A DNA stretch of 64,000 bases. Source: Trichobilharzia regenti (Eukaryota; Platyhelminthes; Trematoda; Strigeidida; Schistosomatidae). Below, piece after piece: positions 1-12,369 of this stretch (positions are counted from its first letter, which is position 1; each line of letters begins with the position of its first letter). The translations under genes and the position numbers were made by a program. Below the pieces are notes generated by a model, which saw nothing but the letters and a program-made list of their open reading frames with translations, was not told the DNA's origin and ran no database searches. The stretch spans positions 15,727,925 through 15,791,924 of the forward strand of contig OX235266.1 of the NCBI GenBank assembly GCA_944472135.2. Reading direction: 5' to 3'.

Positions 1-530
1 TTTTTAAATAATATATACGTAGCGTAAGCATATTTACAATTATTCAACTACAAATGATATACATATATATAAGACAAGGTAATAAGTGGAAGCAGCGTAC
101 ATGAAATGGTTTTAAGCGTCGTCATTATTTAAGTTTATCCAAGATGCGCGAACTGATTGAAGGCTGAGATTAAAGTGGTATGGCAGGTTACTAACATAAT
201 AAAAGGTATTGCAAAACTTTAGTTAGCTTGCCGACGACACTGCCTGCAGCAATATTAATTTCATACAACCCACGACGGCAGCCAGTGCTCAGTTAAACGT
301 GCAAAGGAGTATTGTGACATCGATAGTAATCAGCAACAGGTAGTTCTCAGTGAAATGCATTTCTAAGCCAGAATGGTATCGGAATAATCCATAGAAAGTG
401 ACAGATGGAGCACGCAGGAGCTGAAAATTACTCCCATATAAGTCACTGAGATTCGGATTGCATCCATCAGGATATTTTCACCACTCCTCACGCTCTACAT
501 TTGCTAGCTCTGTACAGCCACTGACTACGA
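1..530. repeat. Diverged direct repeat block A, copy 1
   Basis: Matches 3900-4480 in the same orientation. Shared landmarks include AAGCATATTTACAATTATT near 30, CAGTTAAACG near 290, ATCAGCAACAGGT near 331 and GTCACTGAGA-like text near 440. Many small indels mark it as old. It is probably part of a decayed LTR element or a duplicated segment. No coding region was recognised from here to 1290. Confidence 0.55.
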
Positions 531-1299
531 CTTTGCTGCTCAAATTTCATCATGGATGCTTCGCAGAAAGGAGCAAAATTTCCTTCTGAAGCATTTATAC
601 CATCTGGGGTCAGCTTGTTCTCCGATCTCCCTAGGTTGCTACAGTGAGTCGCGGAATATTTTCATTCTTTATCGACATCTTAAAAATCTAGAACAAGTTA
701 AGATGGTGAAATAATATTAAAATTATTGTTGTTATTGGCAGCTTGCTTCGACTCTGTCCTGCAAGAAAAGCATTTTCCATCGACCAACATATTGCCTCGG
801 TTCGTTCCTATAATTTTGTTTTCATCAGTCACGAATGTCTTCGGATCGTATTATTTGCAACTGCGTGTTTTCAAAATCTTATCAGCCAACCACGCTGGGC
901 AATTCCCAAAAATTGAGGGAAACACTGATTGGCAGCGTTTATTAAAACGTGCACAAACCGATAATATGTGTGCCAAGGAGTGATCGGTACCAACTGCAGG
1001 TCTGCCTAACAAAGTGGACCATCTCCAAGCTCCAGCGCATCCAAACGTTTATAGAAATGCTGGTGATTTAGCTGTACAAGGGACTTGGATCCATCAGCCC
1101 TTATGATGATAATCTTGTTTCACTACATGGACATAAAGTTCTCAGTTAGGTAAGACAATTCGAAGCAAAGCACAACAGTTTTATTGGTTCAGAGTGGTCT
1201 ACATCTAATCACATATCTTCATTTTTTAATGATGGTGAGGACTGTATCACTGTTAGGTGTCGTCCAAGGCATTCATACTCATACATTAAAAATGTTTAT

Positions 1300-1495
1300 A
1301 CTGTGCGTTGGTAGCACAGTAGTAAGGACACTCGCCAAGCATGCATATGGTCCGGGGTTCGCTCCCCGTCCGACGCATACCGAAAACCAATGGTTGGCCT
1401 GTTAAATTTGGGCTACCGATATCACATGCTGAAAATTCCATACTTGTATCAAAAATATTGCGTGGAATCAAGCTACTATAAAAAATAAAATAAGT
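1300..1495 (+). mobile_element. tRNA-derived SINE, family A, copy 1
   Basis: Has a tRNA-like head (GTTGGTAGCACAGTAGTAAGG as A box, GGTTCGCTCC as B box), then the family body GAAATTTGGGCTACCGATATC-like and a tail ending CAAAAATATTGCGTGGAATC plus A-rich sequence. Diverged from the other five copies. Confidence 0.8.
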
Positions 1496-2079
1496 ATAAC
1501 TCGCACTGCAGTTTCTCAAATATATTTGGCCACTTAGAAGAATTTACTGAATTTGCTGGTCCTATATTGGAAATTCCTTGTCCATAGTCTGTGGGAACTA
1601 TTTTTCATGGTATCACGGCTTTCCCACACCACTGGTGTTCCTAGTCATGTAAATTATCGTTTTCCTGGTATTAATGAAAAGGATGCACCGCCAGGTCTCA
1701 ATCCTAACATTTACCACACAGTCTAGGTCCCGATGGTGTATCAAGCATTTTACCTCGGAAGCGTGGTGATATTTCGTGCAACCTCTTACAAAAATCTTTA
1801 ATAAATAAGTATAACGATACATTGCCTGTTGGTTTGTAAAAAACAGAGGTGGCGCCTCTAATGAAATCTTTATCCGGATCATGTTTGAAGTTTATGCCAT
1901 CGCCATGATGTCTCCGCATTGGAAAACTGTGGAGAAACTTACTTTCAGTGTTCTTAAAACTACTTTGAAAACCTTTGGTGATCGCAGTTTGTTTATGAAT
2001 AGAGTAGAAGTGATCCGAGTGCTGCTGTTGTACTACAACCCAATATTGCTTCGTATCTTGAAAAAAGTGCAAAGTTTGT

Positions 2080-2490
2080 TCAGGCATTCTGTTAATGTCC
2101 AGGTGTTACTACACTGGACCTCACGCTGTTCGTGAAAGACTTTCAGAAACTATGCGTATTAACCAACACGAAAAACCAGAACACAGATTGGTGACTCAAG
2201 AACCGACTATTCTTGCACCGATACAGAGCCAACCATTAGGTTATTGTACACAAATTTCTGATAATTTTCTCTCTTCCAACGAACAGTGAACGATGAGACG
2301 ATGACTGAAGTATTGATGACTCCTGCGAAAAATATGGAGTTGGGTTTGAGCAAGCAACCATGAGTTGACCGTTCAATCTTCAACTACACTGACACATCCT
2401 CCCTAGACTACACTGCTGCTTTTGGCTCTATTCCTAGGGCGCTTTTACTAAGCTAGTAGACTTCAGTACATACCGAGAACTTGGTTACAG
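2080..2490. repeat. Diverged direct repeat block B, copy 1
   Basis: Matches 5770-6230. Both have AAAAACCAGAACAC, GATGAGACGATGACTG, GACCGTTCAATCTTCA-like and TTCAGTACATA landmarks in the same order. The distance from block A equals that of the second A/B pair once the 200 bp SINE at 1300-1495 is subtracted. Confidence 0.55.
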
Positions 2491-2499
2491 GGTGGCTGT

Positions 2500-3565
2500 C
2501 GCCTTTGCTGAAAGAAGCTAGTACTCCTCGAGGTGTTGCGCTCTCTCCACTTCTCCTTCTTTCTTTCTGTATGACTTTCTGTATTCTTTCAAATCTTACC
2601 CCCTAAACATGACTATTATCTGACCACCTCCTTGCCAGCTATTATGGTTAATTATATGAGTTCTACCATACCAAGTTTATCACGGGTTTTGTGTGAAGAG
2701 TCAGATGTCAGAAAAGAATTTGTAAACTGTTTAAACCAGCAAAATACTGGTAAACATAAAATTATATTTGTAAAATCTCAGCGAAATTGAAATGATCAAT
2801 TCCGGCGTTTCGTTCGGCAATCTGGTCTGAGCTTCTTCAGGGAAATTATTCGAAATTAACATAACAGAGGTTGATATATAAGAGGAACATCTATTGTTTT
2901 TAAATTGTTTGTCCTGTCATATGAATCATGAAACAGGCATCAAGAGGTATAATTATTTTGCAACTATGTTCAGTGGCGAAGAAGAAATGCTGGACTCAGA
3001 TAGAGGAGATTATTGTCATCATTAAGGAGTCCCGTGGATAGATAAATGAATGGTGGAGATGCGTTTGCCTTGCGCACATAAGCTGGTAGTCTGCTCCAAA
3101 TAACTGAGAGGCTACTTGGGAAGACGTTGATCTGCAAGTACCCTTGATTGTGCTCTATAACAACTGATTATAGTGGCAGATTTAGTTATTGACCTAGAGA
3201 AGTGCAAGAGATTATTTAACCTGCACTAGAAAATAAGGTTCAGCTTAAGCCATCCTACCCAAAGTGGTTTCATTTTCAGTCCGCTGCGACTCTGAGTATA
3301 GTCAAGACAGAAGTCTGAGCCAATAGCTCTTGCAGTTAATTGTCGTTTCACTCCCTCTAATTTAGACTTGTCATCGAGTTGCAATCCTCTAAGAATGTAA
3401 AGGCGAACGCATACTTTGTGCTGTAAGACTCTTGTTTCGCAAAAAATGAACTGTGGGTTATGCAGCCTAGAAGTCTACGCTTCTCACATTTATTATAAGA
3501 AGGTTCTTTCGAGAACCTTAAACCACTAGAATAATCAATGCCGATATCTATGGCTGAGTTAAGTT
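2500..3565. other. No gene recognised
   Basis: AT-rich sequence between the two diverged repeat units. Short ORFs here have no recognisable protein signature. Confidence 0.4.
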
Positions 3566-3568
3566 TGG

Positions 3569-3762
3569 ATAGTTTTTTGTTTTTTTGATTGCAGCTTGAT
3601 TCCACACTGTATTTTTGGTACAAGTATTGAATTTTCAACATGGATGTCGGTAGCCCAAATTTCGCGGGCCGACCATAGATATCAGGTGTGCGTCGGCAGG
3701 GGATCGAACCTCGGACCATGTGCTTGGTCAGCGAGAGTCCTAACCACTGTGCCAACGTTCAC
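3569..3762 (-). mobile_element. tRNA-derived SINE, family A, copy 2
   Basis: Reverse complement carries CACAGTGGTTAGGACTCTCGC-like A box and GGTTCGATCC B box, the ATATC..GGTCGGCC body, and an A-rich tail at the 3569 end. Its short minus-strand reading frame is a property of the repeat, not a gene. Confidence 0.85.
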
Positions 3763-3899
3763 TTCGAAAATTAAGTCGAGACAACCGTTGCGAATGCAAA
3801 TCCATCCATATTTTAAAAACGTCAATATTCGGACAAGAATTAAAAATACGTATTCTCAGTTTTTGTACCTGAGTGACACGAGTTTATGGGTACCATCAA

Positions 3900-4480
3900 T
3901 ATGATAAATAATATATACATGGAGTAAGCATATTTACAATTATTAACACACACAGAATATTATATACTAAAAGATAATGGAATGAATTCAGCGAGCATAC
4001 TTTGCATTGCTAAAAGCAATTCATATGATATAACCCTAGGCATCATTATTGCTCTAATTTGGCGGAATCGCATGTAACAGCTAAAGACTGAGTTACATAT
4101 GTTACGCACGGTATGATATTCAAAAAAGTATTAAAATTGCTTGTGAAACGTTGGTTGGATTACCGAAAATAATGTTTTCAGCAACACCATCTACAAGCAG
4201 CTGACGACAGAATTAGTGTTCAGTTAAACGCGTAAAGGAATAATAATAAATCATTGATAATCAGCAACAGGTGAATTTTTAAATTCATATGAGGTTAGAA
4301 ACCAGAATAACTGCAAAATAAACTATACAAAATGATGATTGGAACATGCAGGGGCTGAGTATTACCATCGAATAACTCGGTGAGACTTAAAAAGGAACTA
4401 TCAGCGTATTTTCATTATTTCTTAGGCATCCAGGTTTGATAGAGCTGTATAGATAGTGGTTTGGATTTGCCAGCATGATC
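3900..4480. repeat. Diverged direct repeat block A, copy 2
   Basis: Second copy of the block at 1-530, same orientation. Landmarks AGTAAGCATATTTACAATTA, GTTCAGTTAAACGCGTAAAG and AATCAGCAACAGGTGAA are shared. Confidence 0.55.
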
Positions 4481-5769
4481 AGCACAATAAAACATATCCA
4501 GATGTGCACCACAGCCTGTTCGCTGTGCGGATTTAGTTAATTCCACTCCGTATGGGGTTCGATTATTTCACAATTTTGATGTATCCCTCCAAGTATCGTT
4601 GTGATCATGGGAAGTATGGATATAATTAAAATGCACTATTTCGCAGACTTCTACCGCCCCTAAGTGCACACACGATATTGAGAAGGCCTGAGAATTTGAG
4701 TTGAATCAACGGGAATTGTGGATTTACATGATTCCTCATCACTATGGATAAAATGTCATCGCACTCTTTTTCGGAGAGTAGGCTAGTTGTTGAAGCATAA
4801 ATAGTATCTGGGAAATTCACACCTTTCCATGTGACACCGCGGTAAGTTTTGCCCCGTTTTCTGATATTTCATTGGTGTATCTGTTTTGTTTCACTCATTG
4901 TAACAGGTAAATACTGATAGAACAACTCTTATTTGTTTGAAGGTTTTCATCTTGACTACCGCATTTTCTCAGAAATTATAAATAGAGGCGAATCAAACAC
5001 CAGGCGCAGTCTCTAAGCTCATACATTAAATGGTCCTGTGATTTCTGAAGCCCTCACACTTCGTGCGTGTATACAGAGGGACCATGAGCCAATCCATGTC
5101 CATTGTGTTGATTGGGTTAAACATAACTACCACGGGGATTCGAAAACGAATTTCCATTCACGTGGCACCTAGTGGAACCCCATCTGGTTGCCTGAATTTT
5201 CTTACTATTCACTTTAGGTCCAGTTCTTAAGTTGTGTCTCTATGTATATTACAACCTCGGTTATCACGTGAGTCATTGGTCTCACTCTACTGTTTAATCA
5301 GTTTGGTGCCACAAGAGTATCTGCCAGCTAGGGTTTTATGTTGGCTTTCACCTTGCACAGTTTGTCATCAACACTCTGGTTATTACTCCCGATTCAGAGA
5401 AGAGTACTTTTACTCACGTGTTCCGTTTCCTTTGTGTGACGTGACGTAATGAGTGCGTAGTTCTTCTTTGAGTTAACATGGCAATTGTTAGGCTTAGGCG
5501 AAGGTCTCAAAAATTTGTGTTATCAGGCCTCAGAAAATGGTCCGGAGGGCAGGGGCTAATTAAAGGAATCAAGGAAGTTAGTCAGTATGATCGATACTCA
5601 GCCACTTCACCCTCAACCACCAGTTTGTTCATCTACTCTGATTGAGTCACGTTGCAGACGGTCAAATTTGCAAGAGATAACAGGGCGGTTCATACTTGCG
5701 GTCTGATTCCGTATCCCTGCATTCTATCCATACTATCGTTAATAAGCGCATCTGTCAATCACGTCTCAT

Positions 5770-6230
5770 AAACCGTTAATGCCCAGCTCTTGCTACGCTG
5801 GGCCTCACACTATTCCTCGAAGCTTTTCAGAAACGCTAAGTACTAACGGACGCAAAAACCAGAACACCAATTGGTGGCTCGAGAATTCTTTATTGTAACA
5901 CCAACACATAACCATCATTATTAGCATTACAGACTAAGGTCTAAGAACAAATATTACAACAATAAATCACGATAGTACTTCTGACGGTTTTTTCTAGGTT
6001 CCTTCTGAACAGCGACCGATGAGACGATGACTGGCAGATTGATCACCTGCGAAAGTTATGGGGAAGTTGGGCTTGAGCAAACAACCATGAAGTGATCGTT
6101 CAATCTTCAGCTACATTGACAGCATCCTTGAACGAATGTAACTTTCACGCTCCTTTTCGCTAGTTGGAGCAGTTCGGTCACCTAGGTTGGATGAACCTGA
6201 CTAGGTTCAGTACATATGTAAGTCTGGGAA
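5770..6230. repeat. Diverged direct repeat block B, copy 2
   Basis: Second copy of 2080-2490. Shares CCTCACACTATTCC-like, GATGAGACGATGACTGG and GTTCAATCTTCAGCTACATT text in order. It lies next to the Gag remnant and could be an LTR of that element. Confidence 0.5.
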
Positions 6231-6355
6231 GTGCATGACCTCTAATTATTAGGTCAACTTCTAAGTTGAAACAGCCGATGCAGAGCTAGCCACGCTTTCT
6301 TACATTAAACTCGAGTCTCAGGGTGTCACACCATCTAACCATTTTTATCAACTGT

Positions 6356-6921
6356 TTATGAATGGAGTTCGGGCGACGTTAGGAGAAATTGCAGGAAAAA
6401 ATTTGATCTAAGTAGCCACTGGACAGAGTTGAATAACTCTATCACTACAGTGTCCCTACTCGACGTCTGTTTGGCAACTGAGCATATTTCAGTGACTGGC
6501 CGTTTAGTTATTTCTGGAATTTTATCTTCAGAAACAGCTAATTCATCTATATTAGTACCCTGAAGTGTCACCAGCGCAGCCTGTACTGACTGTGGCAGTT
6601 TGGACAAGAAAAGTTCTCTGAAAAGTCCTTCACAAACCGACGTTAGCCAATAACTTCCCTCATTCTTGTAAGCATGCTCACAGCTGACTGATCACTTAAC
6701 TCCACTTTGCGAAATAATTCGTCCAGACGCCATCGATCAGTGAGAACGTTTCTCATTAGGAGGATTCCTTTCAACAAATCGTACGAGTTAATTCTCTCTG
6801 ATCTAGACAGCTGCACAGTTACGCACATGCTGAATTCCAACGGCAGGGCGTGAACAACTGCAAGGAACTGTGAACGTTGATCAGTTAACCCATGTTCGCT
6901 AGAACCAGTGGTGTAATACAA
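6356..6921 (-). pseudogene. Ty3/gypsy-type Gag remnant
   Basis: Two minus-strand frames read as consecutive Gag pieces: DQRSQFLAVVHALP then YDLLKGILLMRNVLTDRWRL near 6650-6870, and LPQSVQAALVTLQGTNIDEL near 6540-6600. A frame change at about 6630-6650 separates them. Gag packages element RNA. No protease or reverse transcriptase follows, so the copy is dead. It is cut on its right side by the CR1-like insertion at about 6890. Confidence 0.7.
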
Positions 6922-7836
6922 GGTAGTGTTCTTGGCCCTATTCTATTCCTCTTATTTATAAATGACATAGTCTCTGTAATCAAGTATGGCAAGCCATACC
7001 TTTTTGCAGATGATCTCAAGATAGTATATGATTATGGGTACGGTGATATGAGCGTCGAAAGCAAGATCCAACAAGACTTAAATGATCTAGGCGATTGGAG
7101 CGAAAAGTGGCAACTGACTTTCAACCCAGACAAGTGCGGTATAACCCACCTTGGACGCTGGAAACCGATAATGTGCCTATATATGTACGGTAAGCTCCTC
7201 TCAAAACTGAACACAGTCACAGATCTCGGGATAACATACTCAGATTTATCCTTTTCCGATCATGCAAATAAGGTTGTATCTGACTGTAAACGACTTACTG
7301 GCTTTGTACTGCGTAACTTCTACACCCAAGAAGCAAGATTAGCTATATATAGGACATGTATCCGTCCCAAACTTGAATATTGTGCTCTCCTATTTAGTAA
7401 CCTCAGGACTGTAGACAGAAAAAAAATCGAAAGTGTCCAGAGATTCCTCACGAAACGCATAATAGGGTTCGACCAACAAGTGGAATATGTTGACAGGTGT
7501 GTACGTCTGAAATTAGAGCCTCTGTGGTTAAGGAGAGTGAAGTGCAACCTATTTCTACTCTTCAAAGTCATTAGGAAACACTGCTACAGTAACTCATCCA
7601 TAACTTGGGAAAATATTAAATCATATCAGCTGCGAAACCACGACTACCTTGTCAAGGTGGCTACCCACAGAAAATCCATTAGGGCAAACTTTTTCACCAT
7701 AAAATATTGCACTCTTTGGAACCAACTACCACCTGAAATAAGATGTTGTGAAAACCCTGATGGGTTCAAACGGAGCCTAGAAAGACACTTTAACATGTCC
7801 ACCCTAGCTCGTCTAAAAGACCACAACTGTTGGTAG
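6892..7836 (+). mobile_element. CR1/jockey-like non-LTR reverse transcriptase, 5' truncated
   Basis: An open 314-codon frame starting inside the reverse transcriptase. TSGVIQGSVLGPILFLLFIN is the QG-x-GP block and LFADDLKIVYDYG is the catalytic box, here FADD in place of YADD. Thumb and C-terminal segments follow (RPKLEYCALLF, ...LWNQLPPEIR), with a stop at 7836 and a likely 3' UTR to about 8050. Endonuclease and the first RT blocks are missing, as usual for target-primed insertions that stall. The intact frame suggests a younger insertion than its surroundings. Confidence 0.85.
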
Positions 7837-8049
7837 AACGGAAATTGAAGGCCAGTCCAGTCTTCAGTATAGTCACATACGTATATCTCGACTCTAATAC
7901 TCACGCAGCGAACGTTAACTAATTTACTGATTTCTATTCTCTATAATTTTCACTAAGTTGTGTTGGTAAAAGTAACACTGGAAATAATTGTAATAGCATC
8001 CACACCTTTTAACGTTTTACATATGTATATACTAATATAATAATACTTA

Positions 8050-9320
8050 TTAATCATGCATGTTCAATTCTTAAATTAGATGGTCATTAAAATACTTAAA
8101 ATGATTAAAATATTTATGCATCAAATGTTCTCTTGCTTTACCACGCTTGTTTCCCTTATAACACTCAATTATTGAACCTAGTGTAATATTTGATATACGA
8201 ATTATATTATTGATTATACTCTTATCATATATGGTTTGATTTACTCTACGGCTCCCTGTAGACTAACTACCATTCTTCAGTATACACACACTGCAGTATT
8301 GTTAACCAAATGCCAAAATTTCGTTGGTTCTGTGTTAATATCTTTTTATAATATGTCTAGACACGTTACTTTGCAATGTCAGATGTTTACTATATATAAG
8401 TACTCTAAGTCCTGCCAACCGACCTTACCTTCAGTCCATACTACCTAAATTGAACCTTAACTATAGTATTCTGCTAAATCTTGCTCCACTATTCACAATA
8501 CCTATTCGTTTTACTCTTTAAGGTTTTAACTTCTTATAAAGTAATCTGTTCATCAGGATGCATGCACACATATATAATATGTTCGTAAAGATGTACGTGG
8601 AGACCTATTGGAAGCACTCATTAAGAAAGCTAGGGAGATGGAATATGGGGTACGAACATGTCTGGTACCAAGCAATATATTTGCGGTAGCCATAATAATC
8701 ATAGTCTCAGAGCCTAACATCAAAAAAGGAGGGAGGGTGGTGCTAGCTGATCAGTAGATATGGTGGTGGTCACTAAGGTGAATCGCCCCATTCTGCAGGA
8801 ACAGCAATACGCAAATTAAAGGCTCGAGATATTTCTGATTTTTATGAGGGCTTAGATCTTTATCTTGAAAAAGATAATAATGAACGCCTTGACAGATCAT
8901 GCTTCTACCTTTAAATATATACCATTCGCTCAGCCTATTGTTGAGATGCGACCACGTGGGATCTGCACAGATTTATGGGGCATCTTATAAATTAACTTGC
9001 TATCCATTGTCAGATCTTTAAATACCACTTCACAATATCTTGTCTCACTTATTTTCTAATAACGTCTTTACTTGATTCTCATTATATTCCATTAAACCTA
9101 ACATTTTATAGCTCTTTATGAATTTGATTCGACTTATTCTATTCCTATTCTCTGGAGGGTACGGTTGTGCACCAAATAGACAAAAAGACATGAAATAAAA
9201 ACAACTGGCTTGAAAATAATTGTATTAAAGCCAAAAGTGGACATCATGATAGTACAAAATATATTGGTTTCATTATACATTGCAAATGAACGTTGTCGGC
9301 CTAAGGATTAATTACTTCCC
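8050..9320. other. AT-rich region with no gene recognised
   Basis: Only short ORFs without similarity I can name; no family repeat recognised with confidence. Confidence 0.4.
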
Positions 9321-9329
9321 CATTCTGTT

Positions 9330-9745
9330 TTCTATATAAATGTGTTTATTAATGATATATTTCACTCACTTAATCTATTACACTTTAATGTTTCACCTTA
9401 GCACTTTAACTTTTCTAAAACAGCTTCCAATTCCTTGTAAACGTTGTACTTACCTCAATATTGGTTGGTTATCGTATGCCTACAACCACGGGATGAAAAC
9501 GAAACGAAGTCGATTTTCCCGCTCAACCTGGAGGACAACTGTACAATTCAATAACTATACGGCCTGGTTCAGACAATGAGTGTATTATATATATATATCA
9601 AATATTTAACTGTTGAAACATTATTAACTTGTAGACAATTTAAGATTTGACATTATATCATACTTGATCGTGCCTGTAAAAATGGCATGCATTTTCATGT
9701 AAATTTATGTTTATATGAAAATAAAATTATTATTATTATTATAGA
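9330..9745 (+). mobile_element. Probable 3' end of a non-LTR element
   Basis: Ends GAAAATAAAATTATTATTATTATTATAG: a polyadenylation signal followed by an (ATT)n tail, the same terminus seen on the minus strand at 50640-50690. The upstream 400 bp has only a short ORF, so the body assignment is tentative. Confidence 0.45.
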
Positions 9746-9873
9746 ATCAAACTCAGCTATCTGGAACCATGATTCAGCATTATCTGGCCAAAATGGTACA
9801 AGCTGAATGGTTCTGGCAGCTGAGCGAATACGGATGACCTTAAGGTATGATCACTCATGATGGAATATATATG

Positions 9874-10078
9874 GTGTGCGTCGGTGGCACAGTGGTTAGG
9901 ACTCGCGCCGATCATGCACATGGTCCGGGGTTCGAGCCCACGCCGACGCACACCTTGATATCTATGGTCGGCCTGCGAAATTTGGGCTACCGATATCCGT
10001 GCTGAAAATTTCATACTTGTACCAAAAATACGGTGTGGAATCAAGCTGCAATCAAAAAAAATAAAAAAATTTTAAAAA
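9874..10078 (+). mobile_element. tRNA-derived SINE, family A, copy 3
   Basis: Nearly complete: GGTGGCACAGTGGTTAGG, then GGTCCGGGGTTCGAG with a small B-box change, then the ATATCTATGGTCGGCC body, ending GTGGAATCAAGCTGCAATC and an A-rich tail. Confidence 0.88.
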
Positions 10079-10079
10079 A

Positions 10080-12300
10080 TGGTTTATAAACAGTACAGGA
10101 ACAAATATAAAGTGGAATGAACTCACCGGATTTGTCTGTGTATTTGCCAAAGATAAAATTCGCGATAGGGATCACCAGTTTAGAGGCTGAGGATAGTGAC
10201 GGATATTACGAAGTATACTGTCGTAAGATTTAATACCCACAACTTCCACAGTATTCGTTACGCGTAGACCGAAGGCGAAACAAAACACAAGAATTGATCG
10301 TCCAAATTACGAGATATATTTCGGGACCGAATCGAAGTGCGAAATTATTGCTTAGCTAGCTAGGGATCGTGCACGAACGAACGAACGTGACACGATGGCG
10401 TAGCAAATAGCGTGGATGCTTGACCAGAAGCCTTCAGCTAAACAAGTTGACTTGAACAGTGAGGGACAGCATCCAATGTTTAGTGATGAATGCTGTGGCC
10501 AATAATTTTGAGGAATTATTTACCGCTACAAGCCTGTAATATGAAGTGTGGACAACTTATTCAGATCACATTTTGGCTTGAGGATCTAGTAGAATCCGGC
10601 AAAAGGTAAGGGTGTTTTTTGCACTGTGCAAAACTGCAACCGGCCTAATTGCACACTTCAACATTTTAGAGGACAGTTTATTACCTTATTCATTATGGCC
10701 ACTTCTGCGCGACTTCAGTAGGTAACTAAGGTCTTTTATCGACGAAAATATTCCGTGGGGAGACCATCTTGTATAGTGTGTTACAACTCAACAGTAAAAA
10801 AACTTCCTAAATATACAACAGTGCCCTGCCTAAGTCCTTATGAAACTCATATATGTCTTTACAGAGAAGTCGCAAATATCATCCCAAGTCGAGAAATAAG
10901 ATTCCTGTCCAGAAATGTAGCAAAGAACAACTAATTATTCGGTACAAACTGCTACAATAGACTACGCATGATACACCTCAGCACATATTACTGCTGCCTA
11001 AGAGATGATCTGACCAGTGTTCACAATGTCCAAGGAAAGAGAACCCCTTGAAAGCATTATCTGCAGTCTTTTCCACCAGACCAACAGGGGAAGCTTCAAA
11101 CGGCGGATAAGTAATAATGAAAAAAAAATATACTCAGTACGATTTCAGCTACCTGTCAGTCAGATCAAATTGATATGCAGTCACCACATTCTACAATGCT
11201 GACAACAGCCCCGCACTTTGCTTGACTTTTTACCCTTGTAACTTCTACTGTACCTAGTTACTCAATATATTTGCTTATTTATATATCTCCCTTCTTCATT
11301 TTTGAAATCACTCTAGTTGCTTTTACACTTATTATCACTATTATTTGTATCTCATTATCTTTCACCACAGCTAATTTTTAATGATCGAAACGACTGACAG
11401 TGATCACAGTAACCATATAACAAGAAAGCCACCGATTGCATCTGAAGTTATTGAACTTTGAATAAACTTGAACTTCTGTTTGTTCGCATTACTAAGTCTA
11501 GCGACCCACAATACGAATTTTTTATATGACAGCGGGATGGATGTAAGTGATTCTGCCGTTTTATATTTAGTTTATTTTCTGGCTGTCTAGAGGTATGACA
11601 CATCGAAAATTATATATTTGTTATTGTCTGGTTTAATTGTAACTATTCCTTAATGATCCTCGTTACACGTGACAGTATAAAAATCAGTCAGATTTACCCT
11701 GTATAATTTATAAAACAAACCAGAGTACTGGATACAATCTTGTCATTTTTAGGCCTAAGAATTAGTCAGTTATTTCAAGTTTTTCACTCCATTCCCTCGT
11801 ATCTAGGCTTTTAGCAATCTTGTATTGACTTAAATTTCTTCGTTAAAATGTTTGCATAAGTAAATTTCATTTAATTTTTGTTGTTGTAAGACTCGAGTAT
11901 TTTTTCGAATTTTTGCCGTTTTTAGTACATCGGTTGTTTTAGATGAATTAATGTTGATTATTTTCGTAACAATATCTTAATTCTCTATCTTTTTATGTAA
12001 GTCGTCGATAGGATTTACAGTGAACACGAGTCACTTATACAGACTAGTGTTTATGATACCAAGAACATGTTTATGGCCATATTTCATCTGTGTAAATATT
12101 TTAAAACCCATTAGCATCTTCTTGTTTGTAACATGTACATTTCTACTAGCAGGTCTGAAAAGTCATGTGTATATTTCTAAATGTATTCTAAACTGATTCC
12201 ACTGATCTTGTGAGCCGACTGATTGACTGCACTAGTGTTTCAATTATTTGTTTTTTTACCTCAGAAGACATAAGTCTAATTATTAACTTGATAAGTCTTC
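10080..12300. other. Upstream or outron region with no gene recognised
   Basis: Short ORFs only. The sequence becomes simple and T-rich toward the WAPL exon 1 acceptor, as expected of intron or outron sequence. A promoter cannot be pointed to. Confidence 0.4.
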
Positions 12301-12360
12301 ATGCTTATGTTGCATATATCATCGATTGAGTTCATCCTAATAATCATTTCTATTTCGTTT

Positions 12361-12369
12361 TTTACACAG
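12361..12369 (+). promoter_or_regulatory. Splice acceptor before WAPL exon 1; possible trans-splice site
   Basis: A T-rich tract running into TTTACACAG precedes GTG CAT TAC. Translation is open from this acceptor in phase 0, and conserved N-terminal residues begin four codons later. An in-frame ATG at 12301 would add a hydrophobic stretch not seen in WAPL, so intronic or outron sequence is the better reading. The schistosome spliced leader ends in AUG and could supply the start; a short cis exon upstream is the alternative. Confidence 0.6.

Noticed and set aside
726..2289. Short ORFs upstream of WAPL as small genes
   Set aside because: They have no recognisable domains, overlap on both strands, and lie in decayed repeat sequence.
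12301..12369. ATG at 12301 as the WAPL start
   Set aside because: It would add a hydrophobic stretch absent from WAPL, and a good acceptor separates it from the conserved residues.
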